Assembly (NCBI RefSeq): GCF_900142985.1
Contig: NZ_LT670849.1
Span: 6,898,501-6,962,500 of the forward strand
DNA: 64,000 nt
Direction of reading: 5' to 3'
Source of the DNA: Bradyrhizobium erythrophlei
GTDB lineage: Bacteria; Pseudomonadota; Alphaproteobacteria; Rhizobiales; Xanthobacteraceae
The notes under the pieces were generated by a model that was given only the letters and a program-made list of their open reading frames with translations, did no database searches and was not told the DNA's origin. The translations under genes and the position numbers were made by a program. Positions 23,959 to 32,908 of the stretch are shown here, one piece after another; position 1 is the stretch's first letter, and every line of letters begins with the position of its first letter.

Positions 23959-25290
23959 TCATCGCGACTCAAGAAGCGCCGGTCCGGCTATTTCCAACCT
24001 CAGCTTTCCGCGACCCGTTTTGACTAGTCGGATTGGAGCAGCCTTCTCCTCCAGCCGCCGTCGGAGCAGGAGCAGGCGAGTCTCCAGATTGTCCTTGAAA
24101 TCAGGCAATCGCAATTCGTCGGAGAGCCGCATCTCGCGATTGGTAAAGTCCGCACGTCCCTCTCGCAGATGCAGCCCGAGCAGATGCACCAGGAGCCGAC
24201 CCGAAACGCCTTTGATCAAGTATTCGCCGTCAATGAACACGCTGTCGTCAAAAAGATGGTGGATGACGCTAAATGGCCGGCCGGCCAGGGCGCCGTTGCC
24301 CTGGGACGTGACCAGCGATTGCTCGTTGGCACTGGTATTGTCGGCAAGCGCAAGGGCTGCCGCCGCGTTGCTTGCCAGGATCGAAAGAGCCATTTCGACG
24401 TCTCTCGGGAAAGCGAGACGCTCCCTGTTTTCGAGAAAAAGCACGCCGCGCAAGACGCCACCCGCGATCATAGGCAGCGCCATCTGGCTCATGGCATCCG
24501 CTATGCCTGGCAACGCGATCGTGCGCGTCTGATTTTCGTCAACCGCCGACGCGCGTATCGCGTTACCGAACCGGCGAATGCGGCTCATGTCGCTGATGCG
24601 GATAGTGCGGCGCTCGGCTGCCGCCGTTCCGATGATTGCTTCGCCGATCGCCACTTCGGAGCCGATGCCGGTCCAGGAATAGCCGCGACTACCGACGGTC
24701 ACCAGACGTTCGCCAGCGGGATATTTCAGGAGCAGCATCGAGTTGGCGCAGCCGAAGCTGTCGCGCGGTCCATCCAGCACCGCGTCGACGATTGCGTCGA
24801 TTTCGCTTGCCTCGGAGATGCGACCGTTGAGCGTCGCCGCTGCAGCGAGATAAAGGCTCGTCGCCGGCGACGAGGTTGCGACGGCCGCGCCCGGCGTCGG
24901 AATGGCCTCCGCTGACGCAACGCGGTAAATGTCCACGCCGCGCAAGCGCATCACGTCGGCCATCCCGACTTGTGCGCTGCTGGCGCGGAGCTCAGCCGCC
25001 ATCGTTTCGTACAGCGGGCCGCTGTCGAGCGAGCGCTCAAAGACCACGGACAGCCGGTATTGGCTGCCATCACGCGGATCGACCAGCATGACGGCGGCGT
25101 TGTTGTTGGCGCGGATGTTGGCGGCGGTCTTCGAGAAGAATTGGTCCGAGAGCGCTACGTGCTCGTCATCGACGAGCGCGACATGCGAGAGGTAGGAGAT
25201 GTTAGGAACGCCAACTTGCGACGCCGTCGCGATGATCGAGGGAATGACGCCCTCGAAGCAGGTGTGGAGGTCACGTAGGCGGACCGTCAT
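23959..25290 (-). CDS. PNPOx-GAF-winged-helix regulator, 443 aa
   Basis: The true start is the ATG at 25290, overlapping the stop of the upstream gene by four bases; a longer frame upstream is spurious. Three parts are visible. Residues ~1-140: a pyridoxamine-phosphate-oxidase-like FMN-barrel (PSIIATASQVGVPNISYLSH... FFSKTAANIRANNNAAVMLVDP). Residues ~165-320: a GAF domain (IDAIVDAVLDG, AIIGTAAAERRTIRI, MALPMIAGGVLRGVLFLENR). Residues ~345-443: a winged-helix DNA-binding domain (FTNREMRLSDELRLPDF, LETRLLLLRRRLEE). The design is a flavin- or ligand-sensing regulator. It is likely co-expressed with the small PNPOx protein and divergent from a flavin monooxygenase. Confidence 0.75.
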   Translation of the reverse strand: MTVRLRDLHTCFEGVIPSIIATASQVGVPNISYLSHVALVDDEHVALSDQFFSKTAANIRANNNAAVMLVDPRDGSQYRLSVVFERSLDSGPLYETMAAELRASSAQVGMADVMRLRGVDIYRVASAEAIPTPGAAVATSSPATSLYLAAAATLNGRISEASEIDAIVDAVLDGPRDSFGCANSMLLLKYPAGERLVTVGSRGYSWTGIGSEVAIGEAIIGTAAAERRTIRISDMSRIRRFGNAIRASAVDENQTRTIALPGIADAMSQMALPMIAGGVLRGVLFLENRERLAFPRDVEMALSILASNAAAALALADNTSANEQSLVTSQGNGALAGRPFSVIHHLFDDSVFIDGEYLIKGVSGRLLVHLLGLHLREGRADFTNREMRLSDELRLPDFKDNLETRLLLLRRRLEEKAAPIRLVKTGRGKLRLEIAGPALLESR

Positions 25291-25775
25291 TGAGACGGCT
25301 CGAGGATACTGCCGGCCTTCTCGCCCGGCGTCTGCACGAAAATCGCCTCGACCGCGAGGCGCAAGACCTGCGGCTCCAGGTCGATGAGCCAAGGCGCCGC
25401 GACCGCCCGATCGAGACCGAGCCCCGCGAACGTCTCGGTCATCGCCTCGATGTAGTGCTGCGCGCGCTCCCGATGGGCGAGGGAAGCGGGAATGATCGCG
25501 GCACGACCTTTCAGCTGGTACGAGACATAGTCGGCGGGCCGCGCGAAGGTGACGGCGAGACGCCCATTGCGCCCGACGTTGGCGATGGTCTGCGGCCATT
25601 GCCAGCCCGAGACAATGAGGTCGATGCGACCTGTGGCACGATCGACGACAGCGCCGGCCGCCCGGGCAACCTGCGGCAGCAGGCCATCGTCGCAGCTTCC
25701 GACGATGATCATCACCGGGCTTTCCAGGAAGGCCGCCAGCGCGGCGTCGATCGAGTTGCGGTCTGTTCCCGGCAT
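25287..25775 (-). CDS. PNPOx-like FMN-binding protein, 162 aa
   Basis: A split-barrel protein of the pyridoxamine 5'-phosphate oxidase superfamily: ESPVMIIVGSCDDGLLPQVARAAGAV, LIVSGWQWPQTIANVGRNGRLAVTFARPADYVSYQ, QLKGRAAI. Such proteins bind FMN or F420-like cofactors; catalysis is not certain. The ATG at 25775 has its own upstream region with the TTAGTAA repeats. Its stop is overlapped by the regulator gene, so they form a two-gene operon. Confidence 0.75.
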   Translation of the reverse strand: MPGTDRNSIDAALAAFLESPVMIIVGSCDDGLLPQVARAAGAVVDRATGRIDLIVSGWQWPQTIANVGRNGRLAVTFARPADYVSYQLKGRAAIIPASLAHRERAQHYIEAMTETFAGLGLDRAVAAPWLIDLEPQVLRLAVEAIFVQTPGEKAGSILEPSQ

Positions 25776-25802
25776 AAGCCTACTCTAGCGGTTGGCCATG
25801 AT

Positions 25803-25830
25803 TTAGTAAAAGCGACCATGCGCTTAGTAA
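25803..25830. promoter_or_regulatory. Direct TTAGTAA repeats between divergent genes
   Basis: TTAGTAA occurs at 25803-25809 and 25824-25830, i.e. with a 21-base period (two helix turns), in the 103-bp gap between the PNPOx operon and the monooxygenase. A TAGTAA-like half-site also occurs in the palindrome at 28518-28535. This suggests a common regulator, possibly the PNPOx-GAF protein; this is inference. Confidence 0.45.
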
Positions 25831-25878
25831 TCATTTAGGAAAGCGGCGATCCAGAGAAGCGTACAGTTCCGGCCGACC

Positions 25879-27441
25879 ATGAAGAGGACTGGCACCATGA
25901 ATGCTTCTCTCGATCCGATCCATATGCCCCAACGAACCGTCGCCGTGATCGGCGGCGGCCCGGCCGGCCTTGTCGCAGCGCGCTTCCTCAAAAAGCACGG
26001 CTTCGATCCGGTCGTTTTCGAGGCTGCAGCGGCGGTAGGCGGGCAATGGAATGCGGGCTCGCCTTCGAGCGCTGTCTGGCCGGGCATGTGCACCAATACG
26101 AGCCGCGTACTGACCGCCTTCAGCGATCTCGATCATCTTGAAGGCGCCAGTGTCTATCCGAGCCAGATCGACATGCTGGCCTACCTGCAGCAATACGCCG
26201 AGAAGGCCGGCCTTGCGCCCCATCTCCGGCTGTCGACCCGCGTCGAAGGATTGGATCAGTGTGCCGGGAAAGGCTGGATCGTCCGCTCGCGACGCGGCGA
26301 GAGCACTGTATCGGAACTCTTTCCGCGCGTCGTGGTCGCAACGGGCTGCTGCACGGCACCCGACGTACCCACAGTTGCCGGGCTGAGTGGTTTTGCCGGC
26401 CGCAGCGGCGCCATCCATAGCTCCCAATATAAAGGGGCCGAGCCCTATCGCGGGCAATCCGTGCTCGTTGCCGGCTGTTCAATCAGCGCGCTCGAAATCG
26501 CAAGCGAATTGGCGGCATCGGGCGCAAAGGTCTGCGTCGCCATGCGTCGCCAGCGCTATGTCCTGCAAAAGCTCCTTGCCGGGGTGCCGACGGATCACGT
26601 TGCTTTCACGCGTTTTGCCGCACAAGCCGGACGGGTGCTGCCGCCGGAGGCGATCGCGGCGGGAATGAAACAAATGGTGCTGCAGAACTGCGGCAGCCCT
26701 GAGCAATTTGGTGCTCCGAAGCCAGACGAAAACATCTTCGCCGCCGGCTTGACCCAGTCGCAGAATTATCTGGCATTGGTGGCGGAAGGACGAATCCGAT
26801 CACGGCCGTGGCTCGAAGCGGTCGACGGCCAAACCGTGCGCTTTGCCGACCAATCCAGCGAGGTCTTCGACGCGATCATTCTCGGCACCGGCTTCAAGCT
26901 CATGCTGCCGTTCGTCAGCGAGGCGATCGCGGCGACCCTGGGCCTCGACGGCTACCACGTCGACCTGCACGACCATACACTGCATCCCGATCTGGATGGT
27001 CTCGGTTTCATCGGCCTTTATCCACTAGTCGGCCCCTACTTCCCGGTGCTTGAATTGCAGGCGCGCTGGCTTGCTTATTTGTGGGCAGGGCTGCGGCCGA
27101 TGCCGTCCATCGAAACGATGCAAGAGGGCGTTTCGACGGCAAGAGAACGTCGAAGTGGTCCGCGTGATGTTCCCATGCACGCGCTAGCAACGCTCTTTGC
27201 CACCCATGCTGGTGTCGAGCCGCGTCCCGCGGCTTGGCCCACGCTCGAACGCGCATTGTGGTTCGGCCCGTTGTCACCGGCCTCGTTCCGTCTGACCGGC
27301 CCCGATGCCGAACCGGACGCGCCAACCCGCGCCATGATGGCGGCGCGTTCTTTCAACGCGATCATCGGGGACGCGCTCACGCCCGAGGAGACGGCGCGTG
27401 TGAAGTCCGTGACTGCAACGCCCGACGTGCGAGCCGCATGA
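25879..27441 (+). CDS. Flavin-containing monooxygenase-like oxidoreductase
   Basis: The 520-residue protein has an N-terminal FAD motif (VAVIGGGPAGLVAARFLKKHG), the VGGQWN segment typical of flavin monooxygenases, the FMO fingerprint GFAGRSGAIHSSQYK, and an NADPH-binding region with an altered second glycine motif (VLVAGCSISALEIASELA). The second-domain motif DAIILGTGFKLMLPF is also present. The reaction is presumably NADPH-dependent oxygenation of a nitrogen, sulfur or ketone substrate. Start could be 25879 or 25897 (ATG after GAAGAGGA). It is divergent from the PNPOx-GAF operon and is probably regulated by it. Confidence 0.85.
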   Translation: MKRTGTMNASLDPIHMPQRTVAVIGGGPAGLVAARFLKKHGFDPVVFEAAAAVGGQWNAGSPSSAVWPGMCTNTSRVLTAFSDLDHLEGASVYPSQIDMLAYLQQYAEKAGLAPHLRLSTRVEGLDQCAGKGWIVRSRRGESTVSELFPRVVVATGCCTAPDVPTVAGLSGFAGRSGAIHSSQYKGAEPYRGQSVLVAGCSISALEIASELAASGAKVCVAMRRQRYVLQKLLAGVPTDHVAFTRFAAQAGRVLPPEAIAAGMKQMVLQNCGSPEQFGAPKPDENIFAAGLTQSQNYLALVAEGRIRSRPWLEAVDGQTVRFADQSSEVFDAIILGTGFKLMLPFVSEAIAATLGLDGYHVDLHDHTLHPDLDGLGFIGLYPLVGPYFPVLELQARWLAYLWAGLRPMPSIETMQEGVSTARERRSGPRDVPMHALATLFATHAGVEPRPAAWPTLERALWFGPLSPASFRLTGPDAEPDAPTRAMMAARSFNAIIGDALTPEETARVKSVTATPDVRAA

Positions 27442-27507
27442 TCCAACCCGGCGCTAGGCCCTGAGTGCTGGCGACAGCTGTTGATTGCGTGCTGATGCGT
27501 CCGCGCC

Positions 27508-28497
27508 CTAGATCTTGTGCAGTTCGAGCGCGGAAGGATGGAATAGTTCTTCCGGCGCCACAAGCCGCGAGGACAATCCTTCGGCGTGATGGCGCTCCAG
27601 AAAGCGCCTGAGCACCTCGCGGTTGGGCTCCAGTCCATACGACCAGAAATCCTCGCCCATCAGACGGCGCGCCGCGCCCAATTGCTCCTCGACAAAGGGT
27701 AGCGTCACCTTGGTGGCGGAAGTGTCCGAAAGCTTGGTCAGCGCGATCGCCTTCGAGCGTTCGAACGCCTTATAGACCGCAACCGGCAGCCACGGATGCT
27801 TGTCGACCAGCGTGCGGCGAATGCCGAGCGTATGCATGATGGGGAAGAGGCGGGTCCGCCGATACCATTCGGTCGCGGTCGCCTGCGGGTCGGCGAAGAG
27901 ATAGCCGACATAGGGATGCCCGCGATCGAAACAGGAGGGGGCACGGGGCCCGATCACGGCATCGAGTTCGCCGCTCGCCAGTAGATCCGAGATGGTGGCG
28001 TCCGGTCGCGCATTCTCGACCCGGACATCGGACGGCAGATTGAGGCTGATCTTTTCGATCCTTCCGGGATGCTCGTAGCCGCCGCGCACCCAGGTGACGT
28101 CGGAGGGACGAATTCCGTAATCCTCTTCAAGAAAGAGGCGAACCCAGATGTTGGCCGTCAGTTGATATTCCGGCACGCCAATGCGGCGTCCTTTCAAATC
28201 GGCCGGGGATTTGATCCGGTCGGTGCGTACGTAGACGGAGGTATGGCGGAAGGCGCGGGACGGAAACACCGGCACGGCGACATAGGGGCTGGCGCCGGCC
28301 GCGGTCTTCACCGAATAGCTCGAAAGCGACAATTCGCAGACGTCGAAATCGGCGTGACGGAACGCGCGGAAGAATATCTCTTCCGGATCGAGCAGCATGA
28401 ACTGCGCATCCACGCTGTCGATCTGGACCAGGCCATCGACCAGGGGGCGCATCCGGTCATAGTCACCGATCGCGACGGAAAGCTGCAATTTGCTCAT
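27508..28497 (-). CDS. 4,5-dihydroxyphthalate decarboxylase-like / substrate-binding fold protein
   Basis: The ATG at 28497 fits with a GGGAG-type site upstream; an extension to 28551 lacks such support. The 329-residue sequence matches the family named after 4,5-dihydroxyphthalate decarboxylase, which has a periplasmic-binding-protein fold: SVAIGDYDRMRPLVDGLV, PEEIFFRAFRHADFDVCELS, LKGRRIGVPEYQLTANIWVRLFLEEDYG, RVENARPDATISDLLASGELDAVIGPR. No signal peptide is present, so it is cytosolic, in line with an enzyme. Substrate is unknown; the neighbouring aldolase and aromatic genes suggest an aromatic acid. Divergent from 28575. Confidence 0.8.
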   Translation of the reverse strand: MSKLQLSVAIGDYDRMRPLVDGLVQIDSVDAQFMLLDPEEIFFRAFRHADFDVCELSLSSYSVKTAAGASPYVAVPVFPSRAFRHTSVYVRTDRIKSPADLKGRRIGVPEYQLTANIWVRLFLEEDYGIRPSDVTWVRGGYEHPGRIEKISLNLPSDVRVENARPDATISDLLASGELDAVIGPRAPSCFDRGHPYVGYLFADPQATATEWYRRTRLFPIMHTLGIRRTLVDKHPWLPVAVYKAFERSKAIALTKLSDTSATKVTLPFVEEQLGAARRLMGEDFWSYGLEPNREVLRRFLERHHAEGLSSRLVAPEELFHPSALELHKI

Positions 28498-28517
28498 CAG
28501 AGGGCGCTCCCTTAATA

Positions 28518-28535
28518 TAGTTAGGAACCTTACTA
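28518..28535. promoter_or_regulatory. Imperfect palindrome between divergent genes
   Basis: TAGTTAGG-AA-CCTTACTA is an 8-bp dyad with one mismatch. It lies between the decarboxylase-like gene (start 28497) and the aldolase gene (start 28575) and is likely a shared operator. Its half-site resembles the TTAGTAA repeats at 25803. Confidence 0.5.
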
Positions 28536-28574
28536 TTTCATCCAACCCCAAGAGCTCAACAGGGAATTCCTGCT

Positions 28575-29315
28575 ATGTCCCATGCCGTAACCGAAAGCCT
28601 CACAACGACCATCCGCGAGCTGGTCGATGCCAACCATATCTTGTTCGATCAGGGCGTGGTGGATGGCTTCGGTCATGTCAGCGTACGGCATCCGGAAAGG
28701 CCCGACCGGTTTCTGCTGGCGCGGAGCATGGCGCCAGCGCTCGTCACCGAAAAGGACATCCTGGAATTCGACTTCGACGGCAATCCCGTCGTGCCCAACG
28801 GACCTGCGCCCTATCTGGAACGGTTCATTCACGGCGAAATCTACCGCAAACGGAAGGACGTGAATTCGGTCGTGCACAGCCATTCGCCCTCGGTCGTGCC
28901 GTTCAGCGTGGTCCCGACCGTCAAGTTGCGCCCGGTCTGCCATATGTGCGGTTTCCTCAGCGAAAAGGGGGCGCCGATTTTCGAAATCCGCGATTTCGCG
29001 GGCCCCGGCAGCGACCTCCTGATCACGAGCCAGAAGCTTGGCGCGGCGCTTGCCGATAGCCTCGGCAATGAGCCTGCTGTTCTGATGCGCGGCCACGGCT
29101 CGACGGTTGTCGCCGGAACGATCCGTCAGGCGGTGTTCCGCGCTGTTTACACCGAGATTGGCGCGCGGCTGCAAATGGAAGCGATGAAGCTCGGGCCGGT
29201 CACTTACCTCACGGAAGAAGAGACCGTCGGGACCACCAAGACCATCTCTACGCAGTACGACCGCTCCTGGTTCCTCTGGCTCAAGGCGGCGCGAAACAGC
29301 CCGATGTCGCAGTAA
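28575..29315 (+). CDS. Class II aldolase/adducin-family protein
   Basis: The 246-residue protein shows zinc-binding histidines HSHSP (VVHSHSPSVVPF) and RGHGSTVVAG, and the family patterns GFGHVSVRHPE and LLTSQKLGAAL-like (LLITSQKLGAALADSLG). Class II aldolases cleave or form carbon-carbon bonds of hydroxy acids or sugars, and family members also act as decarboxylases. Context with an aromatic operon hints at an aromatic hydroxy acid. The next gene (29331) runs leftward, convergent and only 16 bp away. Confidence 0.85.
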   Translation: MSHAVTESLTTTIRELVDANHILFDQGVVDGFGHVSVRHPERPDRFLLARSMAPALVTEKDILEFDFDGNPVVPNGPAPYLERFIHGEIYRKRKDVNSVVHSHSPSVVPFSVVPTVKLRPVCHMCGFLSEKGAPIFEIRDFAGPGSDLLITSQKLGAALADSLGNEPAVLMRGHGSTVVAGTIRQAVFRAVYTEIGARLQMEAMKLGPVTYLTEEETVGTTKTISTQYDRSWFLWLKAARNSPMSQ

Positions 29316-29330
29316 CTGGCAAAGCGCGCG

Positions 29331-30977
29331 TTACGACTGGATCGCCTTGGCTGAGTGGACCTGATCGCGCAGGATGAATTTCTGGATCTTGCCGGTTGAG
29401 GTCTTCGGGATCGGCCCGAACACGACCGCCTTTGGCGTCTTGAATCCGGGCATCTGCGCCCGGCAGAAGGCGATGATGTCGGCCTCGCTCGCTTGCGCAT
29501 TTTCCTTGAGCTCAATGAATGCGCAGGGCACTTCGCCCCATTTGGCGTCCGGCTTGGCGACGACGGCGGCGAACAGCACGGACGGATGCTTGTAGAGGAC
29601 ATCCTCGACCTCAACGGAGGAGACGTTCTCACCGCCGGAAATGATGATGTCCTTGGAGCGGTCCTTGATGATGACGTAGCCGTCCTCGTCGAGCACGCCG
29701 AGATCGCCGGTATGAAACCAGCCGCCGGCAAAGGCTTCACGTGTGGCCTTGTCGTTCTTGAGATAGCCCTTCATCACGATATTGCCGCGGAACATCACCT
29801 CGCCGATGGTCTCGCCGTCGCGCGGCACTTCGCGCATGGTTTCGGGATCGATGACGGTCACGGCTTCCTGGAGCGGGTAGGAGACGCCCTGCCGGCGCTT
29901 GAGCTGCGCGCGTTGATCAGCGGCGAGATCGTCCCAACCGGGTTGCTCGGCACAGAAAGAAGCCGGACCATAGGTCTCGGTCAATCCGTAGACATGGGTA
30001 AGCCTGACGCCGATGCGCTCGGCGCCCTCGAGAACGGCGACCGGAGGCGCCGCGCCCGCGATCAACCCGACCACCGGATGGGCTTCTGACTTCTTCGGCG
30101 CGTCGGGGGCATTGATCAGCGTGTTGTAGACGATCGGCGCACCGCACATATGCGTCACGCCGTGTTTCGGAATCAATCCGAAGATCTTTGCTGGATCGAC
30201 CTTGCGCAGGCACACATTGATCCCGGCCAAAGCGGCAACTGTCCACGGAAAGCACCAGCCGTTGCAATGAAACATCGGCAGCGTCCAGAGATAGACCGGG
30301 TGCGGTCCGAGATTCGCCGCGAGGATGTTGCTGACCGCGTTGAGGTACGCACCGCGATGGTGCGTCACCACCCCCTTGGGATTTCCGGTCGTGCCGGACG
30401 TATAGCTTAGCGCGATCGCGTCCCATTCATCTGCAGGCGGGCGGGGAACAAACCCTTCGTCGCCTTGCGCGAGCGCTGCCTCATATTCGATTTCGCCGAT
30501 CCGTTTGATACCGAAGGCCTCGTCATCGACGTCGATCACGAACGGCCTGGCGCCTTTCATTTGTTTCAGCGCGTCCGAAATCACACCGGCAAATTCCGGA
30601 TCGACCAGAACGATCCTGGCGCCGCCATGGTCGAGCTGAAAGGCGATGGCAGCCGCGTCAAGCCGGATATTGAGCGTATTGAGCACGGCACCTGTCATCG
30701 GCACGGCAAAATGCGCCTCGTTCATCGCCGGGATATTCGGAAGCATCGCGGCAACCGTATCGCCCGGACCGATGCCACGACCGGCGAGATACGCGGCAAA
30801 GCGGCGACAACGTGCATAGGTCTGCGACCAGGTGAAGCTGCGGCCCTCGTAGACCGTGCTGGTGTGGCTGGGATAGATCGCGGCCGTGCGCGCCAGAAAG
30901 CTCAGGGGTGTCAGCGCGACGAAATTGGCCGGCGTCTTCGCGAGGCCGATATCGTACTGGTTCTGTGGTCCTGCCAT
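29331..30977 (-). CDS. Acyl-CoA synthetase (AMP-forming), AlkK-like
   Basis: The adenylate-forming signature SYTSGTTGNPKGVVTHHRG, the middle motif YGLTETYGP, the hinge DRSKDIIISGGENVS and the C-terminal lysine region PKTSTGKIQKF are present. The enzyme activates a carboxylic acid to its CoA thioester. Length (548 aa) is typical of medium/long-chain fatty or aryl acyl-CoA ligases. It is the last gene of the leftward train and may activate the product of the upstream catabolic steps. It starts 20 bp after the TRAP gene. Confidence 0.92.
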   Translation of the reverse strand: MAGPQNQYDIGLAKTPANFVALTPLSFLARTAAIYPSHTSTVYEGRSFTWSQTYARCRRFAAYLAGRGIGPGDTVAAMLPNIPAMNEAHFAVPMTGAVLNTLNIRLDAAAIAFQLDHGGARIVLVDPEFAGVISDALKQMKGARPFVIDVDDEAFGIKRIGEIEYEAALAQGDEGFVPRPPADEWDAIALSYTSGTTGNPKGVVTHHRGAYLNAVSNILAANLGPHPVYLWTLPMFHCNGWCFPWTVAALAGINVCLRKVDPAKIFGLIPKHGVTHMCGAPIVYNTLINAPDAPKKSEAHPVVGLIAGAAPPVAVLEGAERIGVRLTHVYGLTETYGPASFCAEQPGWDDLAADQRAQLKRRQGVSYPLQEAVTVIDPETMREVPRDGETIGEVMFRGNIVMKGYLKNDKATREAFAGGWFHTGDLGVLDEDGYVIIKDRSKDIIISGGENVSSVEVEDVLYKHPSVLFAAVVAKPDAKWGEVPCAFIELKENAQASEADIIAFCRAQMPGFKTPKAVVFGPIPKTSTGKIQKFILRDQVHSAKAIQS

Positions 30978-30997
30978 CGGTCACCCCTCAAGTCCGT

Positions 30998-32878
30998 CTA
31001 AAGGAAGCCGATCGATATCCATGGAAAGATAGCAACAATTATCAGGCCTGCCATCAGCGCCAGCAAATAGCCCCAGATCGGGCGAATGCCCTCGGCAGGG
31101 TCGACGCGGCCGATGGCGCAGGCGGCGTAGTAACCGACCCCGAACGGCGGAGCGAACAACCCGATGCCCATCGCCAGAATGATGATCATGGCGTAGTGCA
31201 CCTCGTGCACGCCGACAGTCCGCGCAATCGGGAACAACAGCGGACCGAACAGCACGATGGCCGGAATGCCCTCGAGCACGCTGCCAAGCACGACAAAGGC
31301 CAGGATCGAGACTGCGATGAAGCTGGCGGAGCCGCCGGGCAGGCCGGTCATTGCGGCCGCCAGCGCCCGCGAGAAGCCGGACTGGGTCAGGCCCCAGGCC
31401 ATGCCGGTTGCGGTTCCAATGATCAGCAGGATTGCGCCGGACAAGCAGGCGGTGTCGATCAGCATCGGCATCAGCCGCCGCCAGTCGAACTGGCGATAGA
31501 TCAGAAGGCCGACCACGAAACCGTAGACGATGCCGATCGTGGAAACTTCTGTCGCGGTCGCCACGCCTTCGACAACCGCATAGCGGATGACAAACGGGAG
31601 CGCGAGGGCGGGCAGGGCGATGATGAAGGTACGAAAGATCTCCGCGCGCGTCGCCCGCCGGACATGGCTCAGGTCCTCGCCGCGATAGCGCCACCACACC
31701 AGCACCGACAGCGTGATCGCCAGCACCACGCCCGGCAGCAGGCCGCCGGTGAACAATGCCGAAATCGAAACGCCGGTCACCGAGCCGATGGTGATCAGCA
31801 CCAGGCTTGGCGGGATGGTCTCGGTTTGCGCGCCGGTCGAAGCGAGCAGGGCGACGAGATCGCCGGGGCGAGCGCCGCGCTGCTTCATTTCAGGGAATAG
31901 CACCGGCGCGACTGCGGCCATGTCGGCGGCCTTGGACCCGGAAATGCCTGAAACAAGGTACATCGCGCCAACCAGCACATAGTGCAAACCGCCGCGGACA
32001 TGGCCGAGCAGGCTCGCCAGAAACGCCACCATGGCCCGCGCCATGCCGGCCATCTCGATCAGAAGCCCGAGGAAAACGAACAGCGGTACGGCGAGCAGGA
32101 TCAGATGGCTCATGCCTTCATCCATCCGGCCGACCAGCACCATCAGCGGCGTGCGGGTGGTCAGCGCCAGATATCCGAAAATCGCCAATCCGAACGCAAA
32201 CGCGATCGGCACGCCGGCAAAGACGCAAAAGCCGACCACACCGACGAAGAAGATCACGAGGTTAAGATTGCCGAGCGGCCGCAGCCAGGGCGAGGCAAGC
32301 CAGAACAGCACCACGACGAGCGCCACCGACAACACCGCCCGGACGACGGTCCTGGCATCGCCAACCCGCAGCAAGCGCAGCAACGCAAACAGCACCATCA
32401 GGCAGATGCCGACCGGCAATGCCGCAGCACGCCAGCTATTGGAAATCTGCAACGCCGGCGTCGTGATGAAACTTTCCTCGTAGGCGTACTGATAGCTCGG
32501 AGCCACGATAAGAAGCAGGAAAGCCAGCGCCGCGCAGGTCGCGACGACATCGAGATAGGCCCTTAAAGTCGGCCCGGCGCTCGCAACCACCGCCGTCATC
32601 CGCATATGCTCGGAACGGCGAAAGGCGACGACGGCGCCCAGCATCGCCAGCCACAGGAACAGGATCGAGGCCAGTTCGTCGGACCAGATCAGCGGCTGTT
32701 GCACGACGTAACGCGCCACGACCCCGGCGAATAACACCACGATCTCGGCAACGACGAGCAAAGCGGCCGGAATCTCGACAAGCGTTCCGAGTAAACGCTC
32801 GAACGCCGCGACAGGCGCACGCCGGCGAGGGGACACCACCTCGCCGGCTACCGCCTGCGTTACCTCGGCATTGATCAT
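30998..32878 (-). CDS. TRAP transporter fused DctQ-DctM permease
   Basis: The 626-residue membrane protein has a DctQ-like four-helix N-terminal part (GTLVEIPAALLVVAEIVVLFAGVVARYV, ILFLWLAMLGAVVAFRR, SEHMR) and, from ~residue 190, the DctM large permease with helices and motifs ISGSKAADMAAVAPVLFPEMKQRG, TGAQTETIPPSLVLITIGSVTG, and LFAPPFGVGYYAACAIG. It imports organic acids using an ion gradient. The start at 32878 (MINAEV) is preferred to the ORF end. It lies 30 bp downstream of dctP. Confidence 0.93.
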   Translation of the reverse strand: MINAEVTQAVAGEVVSPRRRAPVAAFERLLGTLVEIPAALLVVAEIVVLFAGVVARYVVQQPLIWSDELASILFLWLAMLGAVVAFRRSEHMRMTAVVASAGPTLRAYLDVVATCAALAFLLLIVAPSYQYAYEESFITTPALQISNSWRAAALPVGICLMVLFALLRLLRVGDARTVVRAVLSVALVVVLFWLASPWLRPLGNLNLVIFFVGVVGFCVFAGVPIAFAFGLAIFGYLALTTRTPLMVLVGRMDEGMSHLILLAVPLFVFLGLLIEMAGMARAMVAFLASLLGHVRGGLHYVLVGAMYLVSGISGSKAADMAAVAPVLFPEMKQRGARPGDLVALLASTGAQTETIPPSLVLITIGSVTGVSISALFTGGLLPGVVLAITLSVLVWWRYRGEDLSHVRRATRAEIFRTFIIALPALALPFVIRYAVVEGVATATEVSTIGIVYGFVVGLLIYRQFDWRRLMPMLIDTACLSGAILLIIGTATGMAWGLTQSGFSRALAAAMTGLPGGSASFIAVSILAFVVLGSVLEGIPAIVLFGPLLFPIARTVGVHEVHYAMIIILAMGIGLFAPPFGVGYYAACAIGRVDPAEGIRPIWGYLLALMAGLIIVAIFPWISIGFL

Positions 32879-32908
32879 CCTAGTGCCCAACCCTCGTCTG
32901 GGCCGATA

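Noticed and set aside
25291..25599. N-terminal extension of the PNPOx-GAF regulator
   Set aside because: It lies fully inside the coupled upstream gene and is Arg-rich; the ATG at 25290 with ATGA overlap is convincing.
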